The notes under the pieces were generated by a model. The model was not told where the DNA came from. It saw nothing but the letters and a program-made list of their open reading frames with translations, and ran no database searches. This document shows positions 36,001 through 49,560 of a DNA stretch of 64,000 nucleotides, piece by piece (the stretch's first letter is position 1; the number at the start of each line of letters is the position of its first letter). Location: the NCBI GenBank assembly GCA_900239685.1, contig OENT01000120.1:1-64000 (forward strand), written 5' to 3'. Source of the DNA: Rotaria macrura (Eukaryota > Rotifera > Eurotatoria > Philodinida > Philodinidae). A program made the position numbers and the translations under genes.

Positions 36001-39000
36001 TCTTCTATTCAATAGATTTGTCACTGCTTCTTTCAAAATCATGTAGTAGAACTGTCTGAAACTGCATGTCAACGAAAGAAGTTCATTCTATGATGGATCA
36101 CTTTTTAATATGATCTGTGTTTATACTGTTGATTCTCATGAATAATGGATATCTAGAGAAGAATTAGACCTTTATGTTTATTGTTACATCTTTTATAATC
36201 TTTCGAGCTAAAGATTAAGCTTAGCGTCAGATGTTACTTATAAATAATGAAAAAGAAAAATTGCTGTCAAAGACCTAAATGAGAATAGAAACAAAAAATC
36301 AATAATGACGTGAAGCCACTACAATAAACTGTTTTCATGAAAAATTTCTCTTCCCAAAACTTTTCATCTCAAATTGCGATAATAAGAAAAACCAAAAGTG
36401 AACATGCGATAGATCGACAGGTGTGAGTTGAAGATTTGTGTTCTTCTCGAAATATTCATAACTCATTTGCTTGTATAGAATACAGATTATCTTGATTCAA
36501 CAGCCATTACACATAGGAATCGATTCATCCAATAGCACTGGTTAATAATTCAAAACAAAAAAAAAGAAGTTCTGTTCTTCTTGCTTTTCTTTCAGTAGAA
36601 GACGTTTTCTGTTTAAAATCTACAAAGAAATGTTTTATGTTTCTTGCTATAAATACGTACTCGAAAAAAATTTTCCGTTGAGCCACCTCGTTGAAATCCG
36701 TAAGCAATTTTTGTTTGTGATGCAAGATCTTCAGCATTTTCAATAGGTGTTTGCATACGTTGTACAGTCAAAAAGGCAGCTAAATTATCATTGAATAAAC
36801 ATTTCGAATACAATTAACAATATTGATTTTGTCCTCACCCAAATTAGCCGTATATGATGATACAATAATCAATGTAAAAAATGACCATAAACAACTGATC
36901 ATTCGTGTTGATGGTGCTGTTGGATTTAAATCGGTACCTAGTTTTTTTTTCAGACAGATATAAAAAGGCAAGTTTTGTCTTTAAAAATGAAAATATTTTC
37001 AAATTGAAAAACTAACCTTGTTGCATAATATTTCCGATAAGAAACCATAGTGAATTAAAAAATGTAAATTGATTTTCTAATTCAGCATGTGTTCGTTTAC
37101 ATGGATGCGCATCACGCCATTCATATGGTGATAATCTTGCAACCAAATAGAGAGCAAAACTAACAGCTTCATGTAAAATAAAACAAAAAAGACAATAAAT
37201 ATTCACATATCTTGTATTGCATTGATGATATTTTACGAACCGAAATAAGCTGCAATCATATAGAGCCATACATTAATACTCAATGGTTGAAAGAAACCAA
37301 ACAATTTCGGTTTGACACGTTGTGCTTTTTTAAAAAGAATATTTATTCCAAGTGTTAAAAATGGTTTTGTAAAATCGATTGCCTTTAAAAATATTTAAGA
37401 AAAAAAAAGTAAAAGTATTCGATAACTAAAAATCGATTTTTGCTCTATTTAGACAGAACCGATCAAACTACATAGAAATCGTGTCACTTTTGTCAATAGT
37501 GATGTTAACTAAGATATAAAGTTTTAAAACAAGAGTAGTTCAACTATTCTGACAGCTAGACAATTGATTAATGCAGCATGTATTATACAATATGTTTAAT
37601 GTGTGAATCGTTGAGTTTTAAAAAAATTTGATTTATTTGCAGTTTTAGATGATTTATGATGAAAAATAATTCATTTGACTGAAAGTTCATTAGTTTAACT
37701 GAAGAAAATAGTTTATAATTTGTACAAATTATCATGATGAAAAATAATATATGTATTCCGGCATCAATGCTGATTTGATTCTCAAGTCTTGTCTAATAGA
37801 AAGAAAATTGGTTTGTTGGTATTCATCTAGAGATAGTGCAAACTCGTAGTCTAATTCAAAATTCAAATAGTATGGATTCTTTGGACGATAGTTCAAATAG
37901 TTCTTGTAATGCATAGATGATTCTTGAAACTCCGTTTGGTAGTATTAATTAGGGATTTGAATATGGATGAACATGATTAAATTATGTCTCTAGATAGTTT
38001 TCATTCATTCAAGTTTTGGATCGTTGACTTCATTGTGTCAAGATCTCTAATGGACGAATGTGAATGTCAACATTCATAGCAAACCTCTATTCGAATTCTT
38101 CGGAGTCAATACATATAATTCTAAACAATATGTAATTGATATGTTCTTCGTAAATGAATATAGGAAACAGAAATGTATTAGTGAAACAATAAGAGACAAT
38201 AATATCAAGTTGGCTATTTTATTTACATACTTGTTCACGTTGATACGTAATAGTCAGACCAGCTAAGCCTAAATCAGCTCTCTTAATAAAAGAATAATGA
38301 AATGATTCTTAAAATAAGAACATTATAAACATGTCACATGTCATACACGATTGACAAGTTCTCCAATAATACCATTCCATTCTCCTTTTTCATTTCGTTT
38401 TCCAAATATTTCATCTTTGACAATTTCAATTTCAAATGAAAAACTAAGTCGATCAGCTAGATCAAGTAAAATATCGATACAAAAGCCAATGTATTTATTC
38501 GTCGAGTTTGTACCATTTGGATCTAGTAAAAATAGAACGATTTTTTAAATGAATTAATTAGATTGATAATCATGCATTGATGTTTATCCTTACTCAACAT
38601 AACATAGGGTGGTTCCTGATAATTAAAAAAGAAACAATTCAACAATATTTTCATTGCAAAAACCAAACAATCACATAAGTCAAACTTACAATAACTGTGG
38701 TTACTTTTAATGTTTGATTTTGTATTTCTTGTTTTCGTGTTTCATAATCTTTAGTAAAATTTCTTTGAATTTCTAATCGATTCGGAATATTCGATGACCA
38801 ATATCCAATCTGTCAGAGACAAGAATAATAGTTTTGCATTATTCAATATAGTTCTCGTTTATTTTTATCATACTTTCTGTATGCCAGCAGCAGCTAAATC
38901 AACAACTTCAAATGATAAATCTGTTCGTAAACCATTTTCATCAAACTTTATCTTTCCTGTTACACCGTTTGCTTCGAACTTAAATGATTTGAATGAAATT

Positions 39001-40583
39001 AAAGTTTTTTGACAATGTTCATGCGTATTTCAATACTTTTTTTAAAAATAGAGAAAATGCTGAACCGTGTTGCCATGGTTTTTGTGCATCACACATTAAT
39101 GGTGTTGTATTAAGTGAATGTTGTTCAACAAATTTATTGAGTGCTCGTGCAAAAAAATACACAGAATCATAGATCAATGCTGCTGAAGCCTATGTTTCAA
39201 TATTTGAAAACAAATTGATGCTGTTATTAAATAATAAAATATCATTCGAACCCTTAACGAACGTTCGTTGGCAACAAGTGGAGCATTGACATCATAACTA
39301 TTATTAGTATCATCGAAAAATTCATCAACAGCTGGATCTTCGCGACCGAAAAATTGTAAACCAGTAACATTGACTAGTGTATATAGAATTTTATTCCATT
39401 TAACAACAGAAACATCCTAAAATGAATCACAAACAAAAATAAAATGGAAGAAAACTTTCTTTTCTGTTTGATCTATTACCAGAGAAGTTAGAACAAAATC
39501 ATAATAAGGACCAACTAATCCAACAATTTTAGCCTTGAACATAAACACAAAATAGTTCTTGTTTTTTCTTCCTAAATCAATTATAAATTATCTTACATGT
39601 TTGAAAAAATCATCGAGATGATCAGTGGATACGTCAATTAAAAATTTTGAAATTCCTGTTTCTTGTAATTGTTGCAATAGCGGATGCCAATTATTGATCC
39701 CTGGTCGACCTCGTAGTTGTCTTACGGTTACTTTCATTTGGTGATTATCCGAAGTTAACTTGAGTAAATCTTGAAGATAATGTAGATCTAGAAGAGAAAA
39801 AAAAAGAATCATAATTGACATTTCTTTCTTCACATATTTGTTTTCATATATACTTTCTGCATGTTCAGTTATAATAGCTAATTCATCCCATTGTTGAAAT
39901 TCAATAATATCACTAAATGCTTGACTTGTTGCTGTGTAATGGGGATAGACATTAATTATGTAGTATTCAACTTTTGTTTGTGGATCAGGTGATGATAAAA
40001 ATAGTGGAATATGTAATTGACGTGTTAGTGAACTGACAAAATCTAGTGCAGGACTAAGTCGGCCAGTGAATAGAGCAACAATACCTTTCTGTAATTGTGC
40101 ACAGACTAAATTGAAAAAGATAAACGAAACAAACAAGCAGGTGTCTATAAATTTCATTACTAAAAGATATTCTAAAATAATTGTTACCCATCTTATATGC
40201 TGAATAACTATCATGTGCTTCAACTAGATCAATATGAGAGACGACAATTGTTGATCGTGTAAATATTTGTGATTGAGCATTGATTTTAGCAACAGCATAT
40301 TCAAATGCTTGACGAGATAGTGTATCTCCGGTATCAAATATTGCTCCTTGAAAAACGATAAGAAAATAGTTATATAAGTATTTATTTTTCATTAATGAAT
40401 CTCATCGAATTTCGACTATTAGTTAAAACTTTTGATTAGTAAGATTTATTGATGAAAACAAGCAATCAATTAATATGATCCAATAGAGATATACATACCG
40501 ATGCGAATTTCATTTGGAACATCAAAACTATGAACTGAATAAATGTATAGTAACGTAATTATGAAAACCGATGATCCTGTCAT
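33093..40583 (-). CDS. ionotropic glutamate receptor, AMPA/kainate class
   Basis: Twenty exons in coding order: 40499-40583, 40188-40346, 39854-40105, 39597-39787, 39480-39533, 39252-39416, 39037-39189, 38874-38978, 38690-38809, 38594-38615, 38347-38522, 38231-38281, 37241-37382, 37017-37166, 36839-36937, 36661-36779, 35552-35679, 35391-35488, 35076-35338 and 33093-33236, giving 891 aa. It has a signal peptide (about 1-20), an amino-terminal domain, split ligand-binding lobes S1 and S2, M1 (about 549-570), re-entrant pore loop [13 protein letters not shown]3 with SSYTANLAAF, M4 ([23 protein letters not shown], about 812-835) and a short tail. FLMESTT and [18 protein letters not shown] favour kainate receptors. 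The Q/R site is Gln in the genome. The ligand motif usually PL(T/A)IT...R reads GLTITYQR: the Arg is kept and the Pro is Gly. Exon 10 is only 22 nt. The last intron holds an inverted repeat and an assembly gap. Confidence 0.94.
33474..34864. repeat. large inverted repeat (526-bp arms) around an assembly gap
   Basis: The left arm 33474-33999 and right arm 34339-34864 are reverse complements of equal length. The inner 128 bp (33872-33999 and 34339-34466) match exactly by eye, while the outer part is only roughly three-quarters identical. The outer ends read GACGAGGGACGTTTTC. The arms lie in the last intron of the glutamate receptor gene. A long-TIR DNA transposon whose middle falls in the gap is the likeliest reading; a hairpin-induced assembly error is the alternative. 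The open frame at 34587-34790 lies in the right arm and has no recognisable product. Confidence 0.8.
34131..34338. other. assembly gap (208 N)
   Basis: A run of 208 unknown bases. Left of it are 131 bases (34000-34130) with no counterpart on the right, where the inverted arm begins at the first known base. The gap length may be an estimate. Confidence 0.99.
37383..38230 (-). other. glutamate receptor intron 12, no other feature seen
   Basis: 848-nt intron between the exon ending ITYQREQ and the exon starting [10 protein letters not shown]-rich, without a supported open frame or repeat. Confidence 0.6.
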
Positions 40584-43500
40584 TGTTTTATTTGTTCAAG
40601 TACTCTTCTAACTTAGGAAAAGAATTCTTTTTTTTTTAAATGCAAACCTTGTCTCCATCTCACATGCCATTAATAATAAAGAGAAGAAAAATTATCTATC
40701 CCATGTCAGCACAAACAATTTTCTTCTTTCTCTCTCTCTCTCTCTCCCTGTTCGTTCTCTCTGACTGTCTCATCTTGCAGAGCCATGAAATATGTCTCCA
40801 TCACTTAACATCATGAGAAAAAGAAAACCTTCTTCTTTTCTTGCCTCAATATCACTTCGATCTGTTTACACTTCTCTGCACAATAGGAATAGTTATATAA
40901 ATGCATCAACAACATTTCGGTATCAAAAAGAAAACGAGAAAAGACAAAAAAAAAATGTACACAGCGTGTGATTTCACTACGACTCGACGTTATAACTATA
41001 TATACATATACAACCAATAAATTAGTGGCCGATCAATTATTTAGTAAAAAAAAGCACCACTGCACATCGTTTCTGTTCTTCTTTGCTTCTTAAACAAACA
41101 CCAATTATCTATAATGTGCTATTTGTCATATGCGTGAAATATAGATCAATCGGGCGTTATCATGTTGATTGACACATTCTTTTCACTACTCTAATTTCTT
41201 GACGATGATGTTTCTATTTCGATCTCTATTGAAATCAATTACATCGTCGTATTGAGTATGATTTCAATTGATGAAACACACAGTCGGGAGTCTTCTCATT
41301 GCTTGTACGAAAATCGTTTTTATTCCATTTCGTTGAAATCTGTTCGAATCAAGGATATATCAAAACTAGAATGCAATGAGAATATAGTCGCGAATCGTTC
41401 GTTTCTTTAGTCATTTTTAAATAGAAATATATTCACCAAATGCAAATGACAATCATATGTAAATGTAATGATCTATTTTGTCAGCTGAAAATGATTGATA
41501 AAGAATCTTTATTTGACATGATATATGTCAATAAACATATAGAAACATATTTGCAAAAGTCTCTTTTTATTCAATCATACATACGTATATTTATTATCTC
41601 AACGAAATCAAATTTGAGAAACAATGCTATTTTTACAGTATTATATTATCTAAAATTATAAGCAATTAGTACTTCAATAGGAAAATATTTTTCATACGAG
41701 TTGAAATCAATATGTACTTGACTATTCTAAGCGAGATGATCTTTTCGTCGATTTCTTTTTGTTTTTTGGACTTGTTAGAAATAATATTCAATTATCAAGA
41801 AACATCTGGATTAGTAAGCGATTCCGAATCAATATGTCATCTGCATGTTATCAGTGCACAATATCAGATGAAACCGTTCATTTTGTTTATATATAGTTGA
41901 ATTCGAACAAGTAAAACGTACTGATGATAACTGATAATCATAGTTATGTAGTTTTCATATCAGTAAAACATTTTCAATTACAAATAATCCATTATTGACT
42001 TACAGGGATTCATTTTTTTATTATGCATTCGCATAGTATTTAATCCAACCATGTCATTTTAGGTATTCGCTTGGGATACATACAACACTACATTAATAAC
42101 ATCATTTATGCGCAGGTTACTTTTTTTCTACTTGCTTCACAGATCGGTTCAATCGAGATTTGAATATTCAATCTTCATGCATGGTTTAACATATCTTGAG
42201 AATAGAGACTTTATCGTCAAAAAATAAAACAAAAATAAAATACATGTATCGTTAGTTCCAACAAATCAATTATCTGTGTGTTCTGTATGTAATCAATTGT
42301 TTTTTTCACATATTTACATGTTAAACTTAGACAAATTTAGTGCATTATACTAATTCGATCTATGGTAGTTCGTGTGGATCTCAGTTGAACAGCTAGAAAC
42401 AATACTAAAATCAATCATGATGGATGAATAGATTTCTATAAGTTTTCTTTTCGAATTAAAATCATAAATTAATTTTCAATAGTTAAGTTCTTACCAATGT
42501 TGATAAAACTGAAGTCTCAAACAATTGTATCATTTTTCGGGCTTCATTGTTTAGAGAACAATCGATATGACTATAGACAAATAAAATGTTCATTGTTCGA
42601 ATCACTTTCACTATCATACACTAGGCAATAAACGACGTTCATCCTATGATTAGGAGAGTATATGTAACATTTTTATGATCTCGTTCATATTATTGATTTC
42701 AAAATGAAATAAAACTGAATTTGTAAAAACTATTTTCATATGTTTTATTTTTTTAATTATCAGCATGGTGACAAACAAGTTGTGTTTATTCTTCTTCAAA
42801 ATATGACATTTTTTTCGTTGATTCAAAATGTATTATATCAAACATAACTAGCAGTAACAAATATTGAACTTCAATTTGTGTTCTCTCTCGACCGACAATA
42901 TAAAGATGTACAAGGTAGCCACAATGGTCATTTCGGTTATAAGAAAAACTTTCTCAAACAATATGAATCCTGACGAAATCATCATTCTTGTCTAAGTAAA
43001 TTCTTTGACATCTCACTTGGATGAATAGCAGTGCAGTTGCTTTGAACTTAGATAGACACATCTATTGACCAGTTTGACTTCAGTTTATTTGTTTCAATTT
43101 CATTTTCATCTTTGAAGTATATAATATATATGTGCATGCTTGAATATTATTTTCTAATTACTTCTTCATTTTGTTTCAAATTTTTATTGACGATTTTGAA
43201 ACGTACGTGCATAGTTTCACATGACCACGTACGAGTACTTCTCAGAATTCAAAAACAGAAGATCATTGTAAAAGAAGAAAACCGAAAGTAAATTGTACCA
43301 GTCAAACATGATCTATCGTCAAGAACAGATGTAACGTAACTTTCACTAAGTGATACACAACTATCTGTAAAAGACAGTCTCCATGTTTTTATGAACGAGT
43401 TGTATGTGCTTATACACGTCTATTTAAATAATGTAATCTCTGGAAAAAAATCAAAGGAAGTACATTTATTATTTTAGTTAAATTTAAAATTTTATTTATT

Positions 43501-44649
43501 TACTTTTACACGATAGAGAAAATCACTTGAGTTTTTTTCATGTTCTTCTTTTTGATATCATTCGTAGAACTTTATACTATATGCTTGTCGTAATATGTTT
43601 TCTGTACTGGTAAAAAATCTAAGTGTAAAGTCGATATGTCGACTATGTGAGAGGTATTATATTTCATGGGTTCTTTATTCTGACTATTAGTGCATTAGAG
43701 TATTTTGACCTTGATGCAATTGTTATTTTTCAAGAAATTATGCATTCATTTTACTTCTCTAAATAATATCCGATTATCATGATGAATGTACTAATTCGTC
43801 ACACTATTTCTCCTGTGAAACTTTACACATTTCTTTCTGTACATTACTAAGTTCATCGGTTTTCACTTGCTTATGTTATGAATACAGAGTTCCCCATGAG
43901 AATTTAACTCTCTAGCCGATGTCAACGTTTTGCTTCGATGAACTGATATGAATAGATAATAATTAATATGACAACTAGAGAACATTGCATTGTAATTTTC
44001 TTGTATTCATACAAAAACAACTGTATAGTCACTGGTTTATGTCATGTTTCAATAGACGACGAACAAATGAACGTGGACTAGAATATAAAGGGACCTCCTA
44101 ATAAAAAAAATTTCCCATTATTGTGCATCTCTTCTAACGAACAGTTTTGAATATTGTATGTATGGAAATAACTTACAGACATCTAACAATCTATTAAAAC
44201 TCATTTTCTGTTCACTCATGGCTGTCCATTTTTAATAAATCAATGATATATAGTTATAGCAATTTGTTTTTCTTTTATTTTGTATTTCACTGCGTCAATT
44301 ACGTTTTTCTAAATCAATTTTTAAATGACTCGGTTCGGTTCTGTTAATTTTTTCGAATACATGCTTCGAGATTGCTTCCGTTTATGTTTGACGAAATCAT
44401 AGTATGATGAAGATCGGTTTGACAAAAACAATTTTTTCCCTCAGAATGTAAAACTTACATTTTTATATGTAAAAATATTGTACTTATTTTGTATTCATAA
44501 ATAATAAAAAAAAAAGTTTACGTGTGGAATATTATTCGTCGTTTTACAAAAGTAATTTTCTTATCTTGATACTCATGTCGCTACATTGACTTTTGCTCTT
44601 GTGTATGGTCACCTGATATGTATCAGATGAAACAATTTTTACAAATGAG
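40584..44649. other. intergenic upstream of the glutamate receptor gene
   Basis: Contains a CT microsatellite (about 40727-40748; GA on the receptor's coding strand) about 150 bases upstream of the receptor start. The remaining 3.9 kb is AT-rich with no open frame above about 75 codons and no recognisable gene. Confidence 0.55.
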
Positions 44650-44801
44650 TAGGTGTGCAAGAAATCCAAGGCCTGTGAATTCGATGCAAATAGATTTGGA
44701 TTAGGGATTCAGATTTGGTTTCAGTATAGCACAACTACAAAGTTGGACTCAAGTTAGACTGGAACAAATCCCAAATTCATTAAAGATTTGTTACACTCCT
44801 A
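44650..44801. mobile_element. short second copy of the hAT-type MITE
   Basis: 152 bp with ends TAGGTGTGCAAGAAATC and TTTGTTACACTCCTA, flanked by an imperfect 8-bp duplication (CAAATGAG and CAAATTAT). Both termini align with those of the 13934-14476 element in inverse orientation, including AATCCAAGGCC and GCAAATAGAT. The internal part is deleted. Confidence 0.75.
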
Positions 44802-45821
44802 CAAATTATATACTATCACAATGAACATTACATTAGTTTTTTGTTTTTGATAGTTCATAGTAGAAGTGCTAATATGTTAAACCATATCAAAAAATCTGTA
44901 AATCAAACATCTTTACCGTACGTATTTACAAACAGTTGATTCACTTTATCTCTTTTACGCAGAACAAAAACGTTCAGCATTGAATTCGATAATTATGATA
45001 GTAATTCGGTAAACTCAAACGTATGTTCACACAGATTCTTTCCAATTTTATTAATTATTGAATGAATTATTATGTCAACTGCGATGAACGATCAGACCAA
45101 GTGTTCCATAGCCGCCATATATGTAATAAACAACTATCAAGATTTCGTATTTTTAGTATTGTGATACTTTTGTTCGATATCCTTTCTTATGGTTCTTGTA
45201 GCAGTATCGTTAGTACAATTTCAACTATGACTCTCAAACAATCATTCTATGACACGTGAAAATGAAATCTGATGTTTATACCTTATTCTTATGGTCGTCG
45301 AAACATCATATTGAAAGACGAGTTACATGTTGACAATAATTTAGTCTGAACTATGGCCATTTAACTATCGGCGGCCAAATACAATATGATCTATTCATGC
45401 TCAACTGTAAATCCGATGAAATAAAAAAGATTATTTCTTTATCGCTTTATGTGTTGTCTTTGGAAAGAGATTTGATTGCGTACTGTCAGGTGCGATCTAT
45501 TATGGTACAAAAAAATGGCGCCAGAGAGACACCTCATTTCATAGTGGTGATTGTTGGGCCAATCAGAAAATATGAATAATGATTGCGGAAGCGATTGATC
45601 TTTTTGTTCTTTGAATCAATTGTTTCTGTAGTATTTTATGAATTGTGAATTTTTATTGAAATAGTTGACACATTTATCAGAAACAATCTTTTTGTATTCT
45701 GATGTAAATTGATTGGATAACACTGACGAATACGTGTTTATGAATGAATAGACATTGACAACATAAAAAAGTGATTCCAGTTTTCTTTAAAAAACAGTTT
45801 TCTTTCAATGAGCATCAGACA
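44802..45821. promoter_or_regulatory. upstream region of SLC33A1
   Basis: No gene recognised. A CCAAT motif within GGGCCAATCAG lies near 45558, about 260 bases before the SLC33A1 start, and an acceptor-like GATTCCAG ends at 45780, 41 bases before it. Both are only candidates. Confidence 0.35.
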
Positions 45822-48622
45822 ATGGATTCTCGCTGTCGATTAAAATTGAAAAAGAAAGAGAGTTCTAATCAAATACTATCACTCTTGGATAGTAACTCAA
45901 TCATCGATACTAACTATCTTCCACTATCGTCGTCTTCAACACAAATGCTCTCGATGTCAAAACAAAACGATTGGAAAAAAGATAGATACAGTATATTTCT
46001 TCTATTATTTCTTTATTTATTGCAAGGTGTTCCATTGGGGATGGCTGCATCCATACCTTTAATCATTCAAACATATGGAACCAGTTGGTCACAACAAGCA
46101 ACATTTTCATTTGCCTTTTGGCCATTTAGTCTTAAACTTCTTTGGGCACCTATTGTCGATGCATTGTTTGTAAAAAAATATGGTCGTCGAAAAACATGGC
46201 TTATACCAGTTCAATATTTGATTGGCTTCGTAATGATTATACTTTCGTTTCATATACACGATATATTACTTTCAACACAAACATCATCCAGTAATGAGCA
46301 ACGTCATTTTTATCATTAGTATCGAAAAGTGAATTTCTATCTTTTGTTTTTGTATAGATATTTACTTTCTTACATCAATATTTTTTGGTTTATCATTTCT
46401 TGCTGCTACACAAGATATTTGTGTCGATGGATGGGCTCTTTCAATGCTTTCACGGTAAATGAGACGCAGTGTCTCTACTAGCCATAGGTCAAAGAGGATA
46501 GGTTCGTTTCAAGAAACTTATTTTCAAGTAAAATTTGCAAAAAATAATAGCTGTACCTATTTTTGTTTTAACTGAGATGTGTTGATATTACGGCAAAGCT
46601 GTGATTAAAGTTTCTAAAAACTTTTCATTTAATTGATACTGTTCAGTTAAATACAAACTATTGCTATGACCTCGAAAGTATTTCATTTGTACAAATTCTA
46701 GTTACATTATTATTACTTTTAATTCAAGAAAAACTTCATTTTGAATATAAACAGAGGATATTATCCTTCCTACAGTCCTACTTGAGATAAAACTCGTACT
46801 AAAATCTGTATTGCCAACGTATTAATTATAGGGAGAACGTTGGTTGGGCAAGTACATGTAATTCTGTTGGTCAGACAGCTGGATACTTTTTGGGCAATGT
46901 CGTTTTTCTGGCACTTGAATCAAAAGATTTTGCAAATCGTTTTGTACGACAACCATTTAATATGGATGCACAATCAACTGGATTAATAACGTTTTCGGGT
47001 AAGATTGTATAATCGGAACTTTAAAAACGACAGATCTATTATTAATGATTCCAATCGTTCAAACTTCTACGTAGCCTATAAATCAATGTAAGCAATATTA
47101 AAAGATACCGAAGTAGTGACTAACGAAATTTGAGTCCAAGATTTGCAACCTATCATGATTTTGACTACTTACGGGTGTTCTCTTGAGAAGATATGGTAGA
47201 CGAAAAAAAAAACTAATATGAAAAAGTAAAAGTTCCAAAGAAAAGAATATCGGTTCGTTGTGGAACACATTATGAATCCCAAAACAATCGTATATTCATA
47301 CATGAAGATAAATGAAGGATGAAAAATTTGTTTGATACTTCCTAGTCTAACTTCATCTTACAGCAACATCAAATATCCATATAAGATATTTCGAATGACT
47401 TTGAATGTTTCTCTTGAGAAATATCTTGTCATGAAATTCGAATAGTAAATTTCAATAAAAAACGATATTAGGAATGATTCTTTCATTTTTTTTCCATTAT
47501 AGGTTTTCTTCGATTTTGGGGAGTTATTTTTATAATATCGACTACATTTGTTGCTTTTTTTAAACATGAAATCGATGAAAGCTGTGATCTAAATGAACCT
47601 CACTTCGGTCTTATTGAAACATATAAAGTTCTTTTAAAAGTTCTTCGTTTACCATCAGTTCGATCTATAGGCTTGATTTTATTAACTGCCAAAGTATGTA
47701 AAAAAAATAAAAATAAAATCACTGAATTTTTCTTTATCATATGTTGTTTTTAGATAGGTTTTGCTGCAACAGATGCAATGACCGGATTAGAATTAATTGA
47801 ACGCGGTGTTACACGACATTCGTTAGCTCTATTAGCCATACCATTAGTACCATTACAAATTATTTTACCATTTATTATATCAAGATATACAACTGGGGAA
47901 AAGCCATTAAATATTTATATAACATCATATCCATTTCGGTAAGTTATCATTTTTCGTTCATATTTTGCTTCGTTCCAACAATAATTATCTTGCATAATAG
48001 ATTAGTTATAAGTATAATTATGGGTGTGTATGTTTATTATACACCATGGTTTCAAAATAGTGATAAAACATTTCCATGGTATTTTTATGCCACGGCAGTT
48101 TTTATTTATGGTTTACATCAAATATTTGTATACAATATGTTTGTCTCTCTGATGGCCTTTTTTGCTAAAATCAGTGATCCCAAGATCGGTGGAACATACA
48201 TGACACTACTGAATACATTAGGAAATCTAGGTAAGATTTTGATAAATTCAACGAGTAGCATGTGAAGATTATGAATCGTTTTGTTCATTGTCACAGGTGG
48301 AAATTGGATTTCAACAACTGTTTTATACGCAGCCGATTATTTAACATGGAAAAAATGTTCATTAGATGAAAGTCAATGTGAAACAAAAGCCGAAGAAAAA
48401 CATTGTGAAATGACGGGAGGTACTTGTCGACCATACATTGATCCGTATTATATCGAAACAATGATATGTACTGTTGCGGGTATCATATGGCTACTATGGA
48501 GATATCGAACTCTCGTACATCTGCAATGTTTACCAATGAGTGCATGGCAAGTACGAAGTCATCATCGAAAAACTGACTCGATCGGAGATGACGAGGAAGA
48601 ATCCTTAGTAACTTCTGCATAA
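45822..48622 (+). CDS. SLC33A1: acetyl-coenzyme A transporter (SLC33A1/AT-1)
   Basis: Seven exons: 45822-46290, 46358-46454, 46832-46998, 47503-47693, 47754-47938, 48001-48230 and 48297-48622, giving 554 aa. This multi-pass membrane protein of the ER moves acetyl-CoA into the lumen for protein and ganglioside acetylation. Family signatures are LYLLQGVPLGMAASIPLI, FWPFSLKLLWAPIVDA, GRRKTWLIP, ATQDICVDGWALSMLSREN, STCNSVGQTAGYFLGN, LTAKIGFAATDAMTGLEL, SDPKIGGTYMTLLNTLGNLG and GGNW. The N-terminal 50 residues are polar and not conserved. The C-terminus has an acidic tail (DDEEES). The first donor is uncertain: GTAATG at 46291 is used here, GTCATT 12 bases later keeps the same phase. Length matches the human protein (549 aa). 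Confidence 0.95.
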
Positions 48623-49560
48623 TATGTATCCCCAATTATGATGAAAAAAAAAGATCTCATTAATAAGGTGATCTTCTCATTCCAATATAATTATATATTT
48701 TTTTCAACGATGTGAAATTATCTTAATAATGAAGAACCAGTAAACGAAGTCATAACTGGACATTTTATTGTTTTAATCTTACGTGTTTGTCTGTTTCTTT
48801 CTTTTTTGTTATTGTTATTTGTGTATAATCACATTGTTTCAGTATAAATTTCTATTTGTTATATTGACAATGGTAACGACAGTATGCCATAGGATTTGTT
48901 TTCTGTTTCGATATACCTATCAGTGCCTTAACTTAGTACATTAACTGGTCCATTTAAAAGAATGAAGATAGATGTCAGCAAATATGATGATCAAACTTAA
49001 TAGTGATTGGTGAGCTGAAACGAACTTTTCCATCCAGAAAATCCTTGGACATTTGAACGGCTAACTGACTCAATCCTGTTCATGAAAGAATTGATTGTCT
49101 TTTTTTCTTTCGTTTTTAGTATTTTCTTCTTCGAACATACGAGAAAGAAAATTGACTTATTTACTTTGCCTTCCAATAAGAAAAGATGATGCAATGTTTA
49201 ATATCAATGCATGCAACACTATGAAGTAATTTTGCGTGAGCTTTTATATTGCTTATGACTAAATCTACATAGGACGATTTAAAGATTCCTTGCATGAAAT
49301 TTCAGTACCATTTTTCGTAACAATAAATCTATTTATATATATATATGTGTATAACAATATTATTTCAGATCACTCAGTACGCTCTTCACGTCGCGTTTAA
49401 CGACATTTATCTATCGATTTCATCGTTTACAAACTCGATCGTTTTCGATTTCACTTCCTGTATGTTGGATAGTTATATTTTTTTTATTTTAAATTTTGAA
49501 AACATTCTATTTTCTATTTCTCAGCTTAATAAATCGTGGCAAAAAATTCAACGTAAACAT
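48623..49560. other. SLC33A1 3' region and ThrRS 5' UTR
   Basis: No coding gene. A possible 5' UTR exon of the ThrRS gene runs from an acceptor-like TTATTTCAG (ending 49369) to a GTATGT donor near 49459, followed by an acceptor TTTCTCAG ending at 49524 and then the ATG at 49561. The region before 49369 holds nothing I can name. Confidence 0.4.

Noticed and set aside
41440-41900. Short plus-strand frames of 62-73 codons
   Set aside because: No domain, no splice structure, composition of random AT-rich sequence.
45397-45579. 60-codon frame upstream of SLC33A1
   Set aside because: Too short, no family match, and it overlaps the presumed promoter region with a CCAAT motif.
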